59,246 nucleotides of DNA from Burkholderiales bacterium (GCA_019509985.1 JAEKLF010000103.1:1-59246); one strand, 5' to 3'. Positions 24,392 to 33,930 are shown, counted from the stretch's first letter. Made by a program: numbers and translations. Notes: generated by a model from the letters alone, not told the origin.

Positions 24392-25177
24392 ATGACCATG
24401 CCACAAGACCAAGCCCACGGCCTGCGCCGGCTGTTCGCGGCGTCCAAGACCCGCTTCGTGCCCGTCGTCAGCAACCCGCGCGTGATGGGGGCCGGCGTGC
24501 TGCTCGAAGGCCTGTGCGCCGCGTTCAGCGAGCTGGGCCTGAAGACGCTGGTCGTCGACGCCGGCGAGCATTCGCCCCAGCCCTCGGAGCTGGCGCACGT
24601 GGACCTGTCCAATTGCATCGAGCGTCTGTCGCCCAAGGTGTCCTACCTGGCCGCCCGCGGCCTGCCGCTGCGCCACATCAATGCCCATGGCTCGGCGGCC
24701 GCCTTCCTGGAGGCGGTTGCCGAGGCCGCGCCGGACGTTGACGTCATCCTGCTGCACGCCTCGGCGGCCGAGCTCGCCCGCGTCGTCGCGCTGCGCGAGG
24801 TGCGTCCGCTGCTGCTGGCCGACACCGACCCGCACAGCGTCACCGAGGCCTACGCGGGAATGAAATGGCTCACACAAAGAGCGGGGCTGATGGTCTACAG
24901 TCTGCTGATGGCCTGCCATCCTCAGTTGCGCGTGGCCACCCGCATCGCGCAACAGCTTTCCTCCTGCGCCGACGGCTTTCTCGGCGCGGTGTTGCGTGAC
25001 TGGGCCTGCCTGGACCCGAGAACCTCCCAACACGCGCCGCTCGCCCCCGAATTGCGCCATCTCGCCCGCGAGCTGCTGCTCGCGGCGCCCCCGGGAGCGG
25101 CGCTTGACGCCTCCTCCGACGCGACTCCGCTGCGCCCGGCGCGCAGGATGTCGACCACCATGATTGCAGCGCATTGA
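24392..25177 (+). CDS. FlhG/FleN-like protein lacking the P-loop
   Basis: 261 aa in the flhG position between flhF and fliA. Several FlhG (MinD/ParA-type ATPase) landmarks can be read: a hydrophobic first strand, LKTLVVDAGEHSP in place of the VLLLDAD segment, DVILLHASAA in place of the switch II region, and a near-match to the family block PxSxTEAYAGMKWL. The deviant Walker A motif KGGVGKT is absent; the aligned stretch reads SNPRVMGAGVLLEG with no Gly-Lys-Thr. It therefore probably cannot hydrolyse, and perhaps cannot bind, ATP. The tail after ~225 is unlike FlhG. Confidence 0.75.
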   Translation: MTMPQDQAHGLRRLFAASKTRFVPVVSNPRVMGAGVLLEGLCAAFSELGLKTLVVDAGEHSPQPSELAHVDLSNCIERLSPKVSYLAARGLPLRHINAHGSAAAFLEAVAEAAPDVDVILLHASAAELARVVALREVRPLLLADTDPHSVTEAYAGMKWLTQRAGLMVYSLLMACHPQLRVATRIAQQLSSCADGFLGAVLRDWACLDPRTSQHAPLAPELRHLARELLLAAPPGAALDASSDATPLRPARRMSTTMIAAH

Positions 25178-25272
25178 TCTCGCCGGAGTCGAACATGATG
25201 CCCCCACGCTCACTTCGTTCATTGGCCCCCACGGAGGCGCCTCAGCCCCTTCGGACGGCCGCGCGGAGCTGA
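25175..25272. repeat. Dispersed intergenic repeat family C, copy 3
   Basis: Between the FlhG-like gene and fliA. Core CACGCTCACTTCGTTCATTG followed by CCCCCACGGAGGCGCC and CCCCTTCGGACGG. It ends at the fliA start, so fliA lacks an obvious nearby promoter and is likely transcribed from upstream. Confidence 0.7.
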
Positions 25273-25273
25273 T

Positions 25274-25987
25274 ATGTACACACCCAAAGGCCGCCTCGAC
25301 AACAACACGCTGATCAAGCAGTACAGCCCGTTGGTCCGACGCCTGGCGCACCAGATGATTGCCAAGCTGCCGGCCAATGTGGAGGTGGATGACCTGATCC
25401 AGGTCGGCCTGATCGGGCTGACCGATGCGCTGTCGCGCTTCGACGCCGAGCAGGGCGTGCAGTTCGAGACCTTCGCCACCCAGCGCATCCGCGGCGCCAT
25501 GCTCGACGAGCTGCGCGGCGGCGACTGGATGAGCCGCGGCACGCGTCGCCAGCAGCGCGAGATCGAGGTCGCCGTGCACAAAGTCGAGCAGCGCCTGGGG
25601 CGCGCCCCCAAGGAAGAAGAGATCGCCAAGGAAATGGGCCTGCCGCTGGCCGAATACCAGGAGTTGCTCGGCAAGGTGCGCGGCACCCAGCTCATCTACC
25701 TGGAAGACATGTCGGGCGACGACGGCGACGAGGACTACCTCGACCGCCATGTGGCCGATGACAGCGCCAACCCCGTCGCGATGCTGCAGGACCACCGCAT
25801 GCGCGAGGCGCTGGTGGCGGCCATCAAGAACCTGCCCGAGCGCGAGCAGTTCGTCATGAGCATGTACTACGAGCACGACATGAATCTCAAGGAGATCGCG
25901 GCCGTGCTCAAGGTCACGGAGTCGCGCGTGTGCCAGCTGCACAGTCAGTCCATTGCAAGGTTGCGCGTTAAGCTGCGTGACTGGTAA
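25274..25987 (+). CDS. fliA: RNA polymerase sigma factor FliA (sigma-28)
   Basis: 237 aa. Late-flagellar sigma factor held inactive by FlgM. Region 2 (VRRLAHQMIAKLPANVEVDD then LIQVGLIGLTDALSRF) and the region 4 helix-turn-helix (LKEIAAVLKVTESRVCQLHS) are clear. The start is the ATG at 25274 (MYTPKGRLDNN). Confidence 0.97.
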   Translation: MYTPKGRLDNNTLIKQYSPLVRRLAHQMIAKLPANVEVDDLIQVGLIGLTDALSRFDAEQGVQFETFATQRIRGAMLDELRGGDWMSRGTRRQQREIEVAVHKVEQRLGRAPKEEEIAKEMGLPLAEYQELLGKVRGTQLIYLEDMSGDDGDEDYLDRHVADDSANPVAMLQDHRMREALVAAIKNLPEREQFVMSMYYEHDMNLKEIAAVLKVTESRVCQLHSQSIARLRVKLRDW

Positions 25988-26039
25988 TCGCGGGGCCGCC
26001 TCTGGTAGTTGCCCCAGCTCATAAGCAGGGGACAAACGC

Positions 26040-27386
26040 ATGTTCAGATGGCCCAAGTCCGCAGGCTCGTCCTCCGTCTCCACGCGAGAAGAACCAGCCC
26101 GCAGGGATGACGGCGCCGCGCTGAATGTCGTCAAGCGGCTGTCGCGCTCGATCTCCACGGTGGGCAAGGATGCCGCCGAGGTGCGTGGCGCGCTCGAAGA
26201 CACGCAGCGCGTCGTGCAGGCCCAGGGTCAGGCCATGCAGGCCCTGGCCCAGCAGCTCAACCAGATCGGCCAGGCGCAGACCGCCATCAGCACCGCCACC
26301 GCGCAGAGCGCTGCTGCCGTGCAGCGCGCTCGCGGGGCCCTCGGCGTCGTCGGCGGCGAGGTCGTCGGCATGGCCACGACGCTGGCCCAGGTGTCCGAGG
26401 CCGCCGCCGAGATCACGAAGATCTCTCTGCAGACCCGCCTCGTCGCCTTCAACGCCGCCGTCGAGGCCAAGCATGCGGGCGATGCCGGCCGCGGTTTCGC
26501 CGTCGTCGCGGAGGCCGTGAAGGCGCTGGCCGGCCAGGTCGAGTCCTCCTCCAAGGCCATCGTCAGTGCGATCTCCAGCCTGCAGGACCGCATCGACCGC
26601 TTCAGTGCCGAGCTGACCGAGAACCGCGACAAGCCTAGCCCCATCCACGCCGCCTTCCGCGAGGTCGAGCAGGACGTGCAGCGCATCTCCGCGTCGGCCG
26701 CCGAAAGCAGCCAGCAGATGAGCCTGCTCAATGAGCGCGCCCACGAGCTGGAGCGCGAGGTGCTGGAAGCCACGCATGGCCTCAAGGTGGCCTTCGACGG
26801 CAGCGACCGCTTCCTGCGCATGTCGGAGGAACTCGTCGAGCAGATCGCCGAGAGCGGCGTCGAGGTCGACGACATGCCCTTCATTCGCGCCGCGCAGCAG
26901 GCCGCCGACGAGATCGCCGCGCTGCTCGAAACGGCGCTGGCCAATGGACAGATCTCGCAGACCGATCTCTTCGACGAGAGCTACCGCCCCATCGAGGGCA
27001 CGGCGCCACAGCAACACACGACGCGCTTCTGCCAGCTCACCGACCGCCTGTTTCCGGCCGTGCAGGAGAAGACGCTGGGCTTCAGCGACAAGGTCGTGTT
27101 CTGCATCGCGGCCGACCGCAATGGCTACATCGCCACGCACAACCGCAAGTACTGCCAGCCGCAGCGCCCCGGCGACACGGTCTGGAACACCGCCAACAGC
27201 CGCTATCGCCGCGTCTTCAATGACCGCACCGGCCTCGCGTCGGCGCGCAACAAGCGGCCCTTTCTGCTGCAGACCTACCGGCGCGACATGGGCGGCGGCC
27301 GCTTCGTCGTGCTGAAGGAAGCCACGGCGCCCATCATGGTCGGCGGCAAGCACTGGGGCGGGCTGCGCCTGGCCTTCAATTTCTGA
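26040..27386 (+). CDS. Soluble methyl-accepting chemotaxis-like protein with C-terminal sensor domain
   Basis: 448 aa, no membrane segment. Residues ~20-250 form a long coiled coil with the receptor signalling tip (ITKISLQTRLVAFNAAVEA then GRGFAVVAEAVKALAGQ). The order is inverted from normal: the probable ligand domain is C-terminal (about 325-448; VVFCIAADRNGYIATHNRKY ... GGKHWGGLRLAF), a PAS/Cache-like fold by appearance. It lies 52 bp after fliA and ends 7 bp from the opposing gene. Probably signals to CheA/CheW encoded elsewhere. Confidence 0.8.
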   Translation: MFRWPKSAGSSSVSTREEPARRDDGAALNVVKRLSRSISTVGKDAAEVRGALEDTQRVVQAQGQAMQALAQQLNQIGQAQTAISTATAQSAAAVQRARGALGVVGGEVVGMATTLAQVSEAAAEITKISLQTRLVAFNAAVEAKHAGDAGRGFAVVAEAVKALAGQVESSSKAIVSAISSLQDRIDRFSAELTENRDKPSPIHAAFREVEQDVQRISASAAESSQQMSLLNERAHELEREVLEATHGLKVAFDGSDRFLRMSEELVEQIAESGVEVDDMPFIRAAQQAADEIAALLETALANGQISQTDLFDESYRPIEGTAPQQHTTRFCQLTDRLFPAVQEKTLGFSDKVVFCIAADRNGYIATHNRKYCQPQRPGDTVWNTANSRYRRVFNDRTGLASARNKRPFLLQTYRRDMGGGRFVVLKEATAPIMVGGKHWGGLRLAFNF

Positions 27387-27393
27387 TCGGCAG

Positions 27394-29311
27394 CTACTGC
27401 ACGGTGACGAAGAAGCTCGTGGCGTCCTGCCCGGCCGCCACGGTTGCGCCACTGCTGCTGACGGAGCTGAACGCTCCGCTGAGGCCGCCAGCGGCCTGGA
27501 TCAGCACGAGCTTTTGCCCCCGGGCGTAGCTGCCAGTCAAGTTCAGCACCAGGCTGCCTCCGAGCACGGCGGCCCCGGCGATGCTGAGATGGTCGTGGTT
27601 GACGCCGGGTGAGGTGCCTGCGATGGACAGCGTGAGCTGGCCGCTCGCGCCCTGCCGGAAGCTGCCGCCCAGCGTCAGTTCATGTTGGTCGCTGGCCAGC
27701 GCCAGCGCTGCGTTGTTGACGACGTCACCCGTGCCCATCGCGTTCGCGCTTGCAGCCCAGGTGGGGCCACCATTGAGCAGCGTGGTGCCCCGGTAGCTGT
27801 TGTTCCGCAGCGTGAGCGTTGCGGCGCCGGCATGAGCGAGGCTGCCGCTGCCGCTGATGTTGGACAGCGTGATCGCGGCCGTGGTGTTCTGGACGATGAG
27901 CTGGCCATCGTTGACGATGGCATTGCTCGCCGCGCCGTTGGGAGATTCGGCCGTCAGCAGGCTGGCGTCGCCGCTGTAGGTGGCCTGCAGGAAGGTCGAT
28001 TTGCCCGTGGTCGCATTGACGGTGATGTAGTTCAGCGGCACGGGTGTTCCCGTGCCCAGGCGCAAGATGGCGTTGGCGCCGATGGTGGTGGTGCCGTTGT
28101 AGTTCTGCGGCTGCGCGAAGGTCACGTCGTTGCCCGGCGTGGCCATGATCGTGACGTTGCCCGTGCCGAGTGAGCCGTCCCGGTGCGGGCCGCCTCCGCC
28201 GCCGGTGATGCCCACGTGCAGCGTCACGGGCCCGTTGTAGTTGAAGGCCAGCGAGCCGCCGCGCAGGTTGATGTAGGCGTTCTTCTTGCCGAGCGGCGGG
28301 TTCGGATCGGCCGGCGACGGGGCCGAAGGCAAAAAGAAGTTGGCGTGTGTGCCATCGCCCCATTGGACGACGCCGGCACCGCGTTCGATGTTGATACCGC
28401 GGTAGCTGCCGTCGTTGCCGTTGACGTCGTTCGCGCCGCCGCGGTAGATGACCTTGGCGAAGTTGAGCCTGGGGTCGCTCAGGCCCGGATTGACCAGGTT
28501 GGGGTGGTTGTGCGGGCTGTTGTCAGTGTGGCTGTAGACCCCGGACATGACGATGGTCGACGGGCCGATGGCGTGGAAGTTGATGTCGTTGCCGTAGGCA
28601 GCTTCATAGATGTTCTGCGTCACCGTGACGACGCTGGCCGGCGGGCTCCAGACCAGCCACGAGCCAGACGTCCGGCGCCTGCACGATGCTGCCGCTGCCG
28701 CTGATCTGGCCCAGCAGTACGAACTGCGCGCTGCTGAGGACGATCGTGCCGTTGTTCAGGATGTTGTTGAGGTTGATCTCGCCATTGATCAGGCCCGCAT
28801 CGTTCTTGCTGTCGGCCGTCGCGATGACATTGGGCGAGCTGTCGGCACTGGTGTTGGTACCGATCTGGAACGTGACACCGGGGTCGATGGTCAGCACCGG
28901 TGGGTTCAGGCCGCTGCGGGTCAGCGCGTAGCCGGCGCCGGGATAGACCGTTTTCTTGACGACCTGCACCTGCTGGGCCGCCGGTAGCGTGAACGTGCTG
29001 GCGCGCGTGATGGTCAGCGTGCCCGTGCCGGCGGCGGGCGTGAGGCGCAGCGTGCCCTGCCCGCTGATGACGCCGGTGTAAGTCGTCGTGCCTGCCGGCA
29101 GCTTGATGACGGCAGCGCCGGTCAACGTGATGTCACGATTGGCGAGGATGTCCGCCGTGATGTCCGTGGCCGCCGGGGCCATCAGGGCGGAGGCGTCCGC
29201 CGTCGAGTTCGCGCTCTGTGCGTCTCCACCGCCGCCACAGGCTGTCGTGAGGACGGCGCAGCCGGCCAACAAGATTCCGCGCCGACTGGCGCCAGTGAAG
29301 GTCGAACTCAA
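27394..29311 (-). pseudogene. Autotransporter-like beta-strand-repeat lipoprotein, frameshifted
   Basis: Two frames that read as one protein of about 638 aa. The start is probably TTG 29311 (AGGAG six bases ahead), giving the lipoprotein signal SRRGILLAGCAVLTTACGGG. The first frame ends at about 28604 after GSGSIVQAPDV; the second is open from upstream of 28623 and continues as SWLVWSPPASVVTVTQ to 27394. A single-base indel around 28671-28676 would join them. Passenger-like Gly/Thr/Ser-rich beta repeats (GAATLTLRNNSYRGTTLLNG) fill the protein; no C-terminal beta-barrel is seen. The break may be real decay or a sequencing error. Confidence 0.7.
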
Positions 29312-29394
29312 AAGGGGCTCCTGCTGGGGTCGTTTGCGAGCGCCGGTCACCGCGCCCGCGCGCATCATCCCCGCAGGCCATCCGCACGCCGGAG

Positions 29395-29440
29395 CGCCAA
29401 TTGCAACCTTCCGTTCTTCCCCGGGGAACCGTGTCAAGGT
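29395..29440 (-). promoter_or_regulatory. Possible promoter/operator of the lipoprotein gene
   Basis: On the minus strand a perfect -35 hexamer TTGACA (at about 29430-29435) is followed by the 12 bp palindrome TTCCCCGGGGAA (29417-29428). The palindrome could bind a dimeric regulator. The -10 is not convincing. Confidence 0.35.
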
Positions 29441-29477
29441 TGGCGTTCAGCCACCTTTTGAACGCGCCCGACGCGAA

Positions 29478-31328
29478 TCACTCCGCCACGCAGGCCCGGT
29501 TCTTGCCGGTGTGCTTGGCCTCGTAGAGCGCCACGTCGGCGCGGTCCAGCGCCGCTTCCAGCGTCTCGCCGGCCCGGTACAGCGTCACGCCGGCCGAGAA
29601 GGTGACGAACACGTCCTTGCCTTCATGGTTGAAGAGGGCGGCCGACAACGAGCGCTGCAGGCGCACCAGCACGGCCTGGGCCTCGTCCAGCGGCGTGTCG
29701 GGCAGCATCAGCACGAACTCCTCGCCGCCGTAGCGCGCCACCATGTCGCCCGGGCGCAGCGAAGCTTGCGTGCGCTCGGCCAACGACTTCAGTGCGACGT
29801 CGCCGGCATGGTGTCCCAGGCTGTCGTTGAGCTTCTTGAAGTTGTCGATGTCCAGCAGTGCAAGGGCGATGCGCGTCGTTTCGCGCTCGGCCTTGGCCTG
29901 CTCGATGCCGAAGGCCTGGATGAGGCCGCGGCGGTTGGCGACCTGGGTGAGCTGGTCGGTGTGGACCTCGTTGGACAGCCGGCGCAATTCGCCCTCCAGC
30001 TCGTCAACGCGCTGGGTCAGCGCGGTGGCGCGGTCGTGCTCCAGCGTCAATCGCGCCTGCGCCTGCGCGACGAGGCCTTGCACGCTGTGGCTTTCCTCGA
30101 CCATCTCGCGCACCGTGCCGGCCAGGCTCTCCAGCGAGTCGGCCTGCTCGATGGCCTCGGCATAGCGGCCCACGCTGGTCTGGAAGCGATCCGTGTGCTG
30201 GCCCAGCTCGCCGAGCTCGGACAGCATGCGCTGGATCAGGCCTTTGAGGGCGTCGCGCGCCTTGGAGCGCTCGTCGCGCAGCGCGCGCTGGCGCTCGCGC
30301 GTGCCGGTCAGCAACTCGGAGACGGTACGCACGCCGCGGCCCGACAGGCCCTGGGCCAGCGTGTTGTTCATCGCCTCGGCCTGGCCTTGGGCCCAGGAGT
30401 CATCCTCGGCCAGCTCGACGAGGCTGGCGCCCAGCTCGCGGCACAGCCCGCCCATTTCGTCGAAGAGATGGCGGCGGTGGTCCAGCAGGTGGCGAGCGCG
30501 CAGGCACAGCGCTGCCATCTGCGCGGCGCGTTCGGGGCCGGCGCCATGCGTTTTCAGTTCGGCCTGGGCGGCATCCAGCTCGCGGATCAGTGCGTCGGCC
30601 GGCGTCGCCTCGGTCTGCGGGGAGCGCAGCGCATGGCGCACCGTGCCGTTCAGTTCGCTGCCGATGTCGGCCCAGTACGGCGTGGTGTCCGGCGCCGGCG
30701 GCGCGTTGTCGCGCTGGCCGGTGCGGCTGAGTTCACCAAAGCCGCTGCTCTCACGGAATCCCGTGTCGGCAAAGGCGCTGTCGGCGAAGAACTGGCTGGG
30801 CGTGCCGCCTTCCTCGTCGGTCTCCACGCCGCTGCCGTCGCCGTCCTTGTCCCAGCTCTGGATGAGCTGCCCCAGGCGCTTGACGAGCTTGCCGCTGTCG
30901 CTGCGGCCCAGCTCCAGCACACGCTGGATGCCGTCCTTCTTGCGCGCCAGCGTCCAGTGCTTGCCGCCTCGCTCCAGGCCGCGCACGAGGCGTTCGATGG
31001 CCTGGGCCAGCGCCTCGGCCTGGGCGGCCGGGCCGGCCACGTCGAGCAGCTTGTCGACCTGGCGCTGCAACTCGTCCAGGCGCTGCTCGCGCAGGGCCGC
31101 CTGCAGGTCCTGGCGCGAGCCGCCGGAGGGCAGGGCCAGGCTGATCAGCTTGGACATCAGCTGCTGGATGCGTTCGGAAGGGGCGCCGCTGGCCGCGGGC
31201 GCGGCTTCGCTGCCCGCCTCGATGGCGTAGGCCCGCGAATAGTTCTCGGGCGTGGGCTCCAGCCGGGCCTGGGCCAGGCGCTGCAGCGCGGCCTTCGCCA
31301 GTTGGGCCGGCGGCAGTTGCGAACGCAT
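29478..31328 (-). CDS. GGDEF diguanylate cyclase
   Basis: 616 aa. Predicted to make c-di-GMP. The long helical N-terminal part (1-440) has no membrane segment and begins QLPPAQLAKAALQRLAQARL. The C-terminal GGDEF domain has the active GGEEF signature (ARYGGEEFVLMLPDTPL) and an intact inhibitory site RPGD five residues before it. Its ATG shares one base with the stop of the upstream REC-GGDEF-EAL gene, so they are probably co-translated. Confidence 0.93.
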   Translation of the reverse strand: MRSQLPPAQLAKAALQRLAQARLEPTPENYSRAYAIEAGSEAAPAASGAPSERIQQLMSKLISLALPSGGSRQDLQAALREQRLDELQRQVDKLLDVAGPAAQAEALAQAIERLVRGLERGGKHWTLARKKDGIQRVLELGRSDSGKLVKRLGQLIQSWDKDGDGSGVETDEEGGTPSQFFADSAFADTGFRESSGFGELSRTGQRDNAPPAPDTTPYWADIGSELNGTVRHALRSPQTEATPADALIRELDAAQAELKTHGAGPERAAQMAALCLRARHLLDHRRHLFDEMGGLCRELGASLVELAEDDSWAQGQAEAMNNTLAQGLSGRGVRTVSELLTGTRERQRALRDERSKARDALKGLIQRMLSELGELGQHTDRFQTSVGRYAEAIEQADSLESLAGTVREMVEESHSVQGLVAQAQARLTLEHDRATALTQRVDELEGELRRLSNEVHTDQLTQVANRRGLIQAFGIEQAKAERETTRIALALLDIDNFKKLNDSLGHHAGDVALKSLAERTQASLRPGDMVARYGGEEFVLMLPDTPLDEAQAVLVRLQRSLSAALFNHEGKDVFVTFSAGVTLYRAGETLEAALDRADVALYEAKHTGKNRACVAE

Positions 31329-33550
31329 CAGCGTTGCCCGCGAGATGCCAGGTCAGTGCTGCCGTCGGCCTGCGTGATCCAGGGTGCCTTGCGCGGCAGC
31401 ACGGTCTGGGCGATCCAGCGCTCCAGCTCATCCGCCGGCAAGGCCTTGCTGAACAGGAAGCCCTGCATCAGCGAGCAGCCCAGCCGGTGCAGCACTTCCA
31501 TCTGGCGCAGCGTCTCCACGCCCTCGGCGATGACGCGCAGGCCCAGGGCCCGCGCCAGCGCAATGATGGCGGTGACGACGGCCGAGCTCTGCGGCGTGAT
31601 GCCCAGGTCGCGCACGAAGGTGCGGTCCACCTTCACCTCGGAGATGGGCAGCGTGGTCAGGTAGGCCAGCGACGAGTAGCCGGTGCCGAAGTCGTCGATG
31701 GAGATCTCCACGCCCACTTCGTTCAGACGGTGCAGGGACGGGATGACGTTCTGCAGGTCCTTCATCAGGTTGTTCTCGGTGATCTCGAGCTGGATGGACC
31801 GGTGCGGCACGCCATAGGCGCTGACGCACTGGTGGATGTGCTCGACGAGATCGGTGCGCTCGAACAGCCGGCTGGGCAGGTTCACCGCGATGGAGTCCGA
31901 GAAGCCGAACTGCAGCGACCACAGCTTGGCCTGGCGTGCGGCTTCCTTCAGCGCCCATTCGGACAGCGGCACGATGAGGCCGGTTTCCTCGGCCAGCGGG
32001 ATGAAGTCGGCCGGCGGCACCAGCACGTTGCCGCGCTGCCAGCGCATCAGCGCCTCGGCGCCCACCATGCGGGCGGCGCGCACATCGATCTTGGGCTGGT
32101 AGTGCAGCACGATCTCGTTGCGCTCCAGCGCCTTGTGCAGCGCGCTTTCCAGCTCCAGCTTCTGCTTGCCGTGGCCGGCCAGCTGCGGCGAATAGACGGC
32201 CGAGGCATTGCGGCCCTGGCTCTTGACCGCATACATCGCCACGTCGGAGTTGCGCAGCAGGTCGGCCATGCTCTGGCCGTCGCGCGGATAGATGGCGATG
32301 CCGACGCTGGCCGTGACGAAGCATTCCTGGCCGCCGACGAAGATGGGCTCGCGCAGGGCGTCCAGCACGCGCTGGGCGACACGCTCGGCGTCGCGTTCAT
32401 CGGCCACCTCGGGCAGCAGCGCGACGAATTCGTCGCCACCCAGGCGGCCCACGGCCTCCAGGCCGCGGTGGCTGCGGTTGCTGACGCCTTCGAGCACGCC
32501 TTCCATGATCTGGTCGGAATGGCGCACCGTGCCGCGCAGCCGGCGGCCGACCTCGATGAGCAGCTCGTCGCCGGCCGCATGGCCGAGGGTGTCGTTGATG
32601 ACCTTGAAGCGGTCCAGGTCGATCAGCAGCAGCCCCACTTCGTGGCCGCCGCGACGCGCGCTTTCAATGGCGCGCTCGACGCGCCAGATCAGCTGGCGGC
32701 GGTTGGGCAGGCCGGTCAGCGCATCGAAATGGGCCAGCTGGCGGATGCGGTCCTCGGCCTGGCGGCGGTCGGTCACGTCCTGCAGGATGCCGGTGTAGCC
32801 GCTGACGCCGCCCTGCTCGTTGAATTCCGGTTCGGCCTCGATGTGCACGACGCGCTGGCGGCCGTCGGGCAGGGTCAGCGGCAGGTCGGTGATCAGCACC
32901 GAGGTGTGGGCGATGACGTCGCGCAGCAGGCGCAGGAAGACATGGCGGTCGTCCGCCGGCACCATGCGCATGACGCTGATGAAGTCCAGCCGGTCCTGCG
33001 GGCCGCGGCCGAACACGCGCAGGCCCTCGGCCGAGATCGTGAAGCTGCCGGCCACGTCGCGCCGCCACTCGAAACTGCCCATGCGCGCCAGGTCCTGGGC
33101 GCGGGCCAGCTTGGCCTTGCTGCGCTCCAGCTCCAGCCGCGTGCGCGAGCTGCGCAGCAGGTAGCGCAGCCGGCCGTCCAGCAGGCTCCATTGCGGCGAC
33201 TTGACGAAGAAGTCGGTCGCGCCGGCCTGGTAGGCACGGTTGATGGAGGCCTCGTCGTCCAGGCCGGTCAGCATCAGCACGGGCAGGGACTCGAAGCCAG
33301 GCGTGGCACGCAGCAGCGCGCAGGTCTCGAAGCCGTCCAGCTCGGGCATCAGCGCGTCCAGCACGACAACATCGGGCGCACGGTGGGACAACTGGGCCAG
33401 GGCCTCGGTGCCGCTAGGAGCTTCGGTGATCTCGAAGCCGCGCTCGCGCAGCGCCGCTGCAGTCAGCAGCAGGTTGACCTCATCGTCATCGACCAGCAGA
33501 ACGCGCGGCCGCGGCGGCAGGTCGTCGAGGGCTTGACCAGGTGGCAGCAT
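31328..33550 (-). CDS. Response regulator with PAS, GGDEF and EAL domains
   Basis: 740 aa. The receiver domain (about 15-130; VDDDE, phospho-Asp in VVLDALMPELDG), PAS (about 155-265), GGDEF (about 280-450; GRLGGDEFVALLPE) and EAL (about 465-715) are in order. The EAL motifs are intact: VGAEALMRW, EITENNLM, SIDDFGTGYSS, EVKVDRTF and IAEGVE, so phosphodiesterase activity is likely. About 20 extra residues lie just before the GGDEF signature. The HPt gene is directly upstream, suggesting a phosphorelay to the receiver. Confidence 0.93.
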   Translation of the reverse strand: MLPPGQALDDLPPRPRVLLVDDDEVNLLLTAAALRERGFEITEAPSGTEALAQLSHRAPDVVVLDALMPELDGFETCALLRATPGFESLPVLMLTGLDDEASINRAYQAGATDFFVKSPQWSLLDGRLRYLLRSSRTRLELERSKAKLARAQDLARMGSFEWRRDVAGSFTISAEGLRVFGRGPQDRLDFISVMRMVPADDRHVFLRLLRDVIAHTSVLITDLPLTLPDGRQRVVHIEAEPEFNEQGGVSGYTGILQDVTDRRQAEDRIRQLAHFDALTGLPNRRQLIWRVERAIESARRGGHEVGLLLIDLDRFKVINDTLGHAAGDELLIEVGRRLRGTVRHSDQIMEGVLEGVSNRSHRGLEAVGRLGGDEFVALLPEVADERDAERVAQRVLDALREPIFVGGQECFVTASVGIAIYPRDGQSMADLLRNSDVAMYAVKSQGRNASAVYSPQLAGHGKQKLELESALHKALERNEIVLHYQPKIDVRAARMVGAEALMRWQRGNVLVPPADFIPLAEETGLIVPLSEWALKEAARQAKLWSLQFGFSDSIAVNLPSRLFERTDLVEHIHQCVSAYGVPHRSIQLEITENNLMKDLQNVIPSLHRLNEVGVEISIDDFGTGYSSLAYLTTLPISEVKVDRTFVRDLGITPQSSAVVTAIIALARALGLRVIAEGVETLRQMEVLHRLGCSLMQGFLFSKALPADELERWIAQTVLPRKAPWITQADGSTDLASRGQR

Positions 33551-33561
33551 GGGGCTGGGCG

Positions 33562-33930
33562 TTAAAGCAGCGCGGCCAGCGCCGCGCGTACTTGTTGGAT
33601 GTCGTTGAGCATAGCGTCCAACTGTTCGGAGAGGCCGTCCACGTGACCATCGCGGGCCATGACTTCAATGTCTGCGCAACGCGCTGACAGGGCCATCGCG
33701 CCGAGGCTGGCGGAGGAGGACTTCAGCGTATGGCTGACATGGCGCACGACGGCAAGGTCAGGGGGAGACGCCTGGCGGGCACGGGCCAGGTCGGGCAGCA
33801 AACGGTCCAGTGAGCTGGAGAAGGCCGCGACGACGCGCTCCAGCAGCTTGTTGTCGCCGCTCGGGTCGAGCTCGCGCAGGCGGCGGATCGCCTCGGAATC
33901 GAGCAGGGCTGCGGGGGGGGAGGCGGTCAT
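33562..33930 (-). CDS. Histidine phosphotransfer (HPt) domain protein
   Basis: 122 aa four-helix protein with the HPt signature HTLKSSSASLGA (phospho-His about residue 67). Transfers phosphate between a hybrid kinase and a receiver. The receiver protein downstream (11 bp gap) is the natural partner; the donor is not evident. A 15 bp direct repeat (GAGCAGGGCTGCGGG, 33901 and 33931) flanks the start region. Confidence 0.88.
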   Translation of the reverse strand: MTASPPAALLDSEAIRRLRELDPSGDNKLLERVVAAFSSSLDRLLPDLARARQASPPDLAVVRHVSHTLKSSSASLGAMALSARCADIEVMARDGHVDGLSEQLDAMLNDIQQVRAALAALL

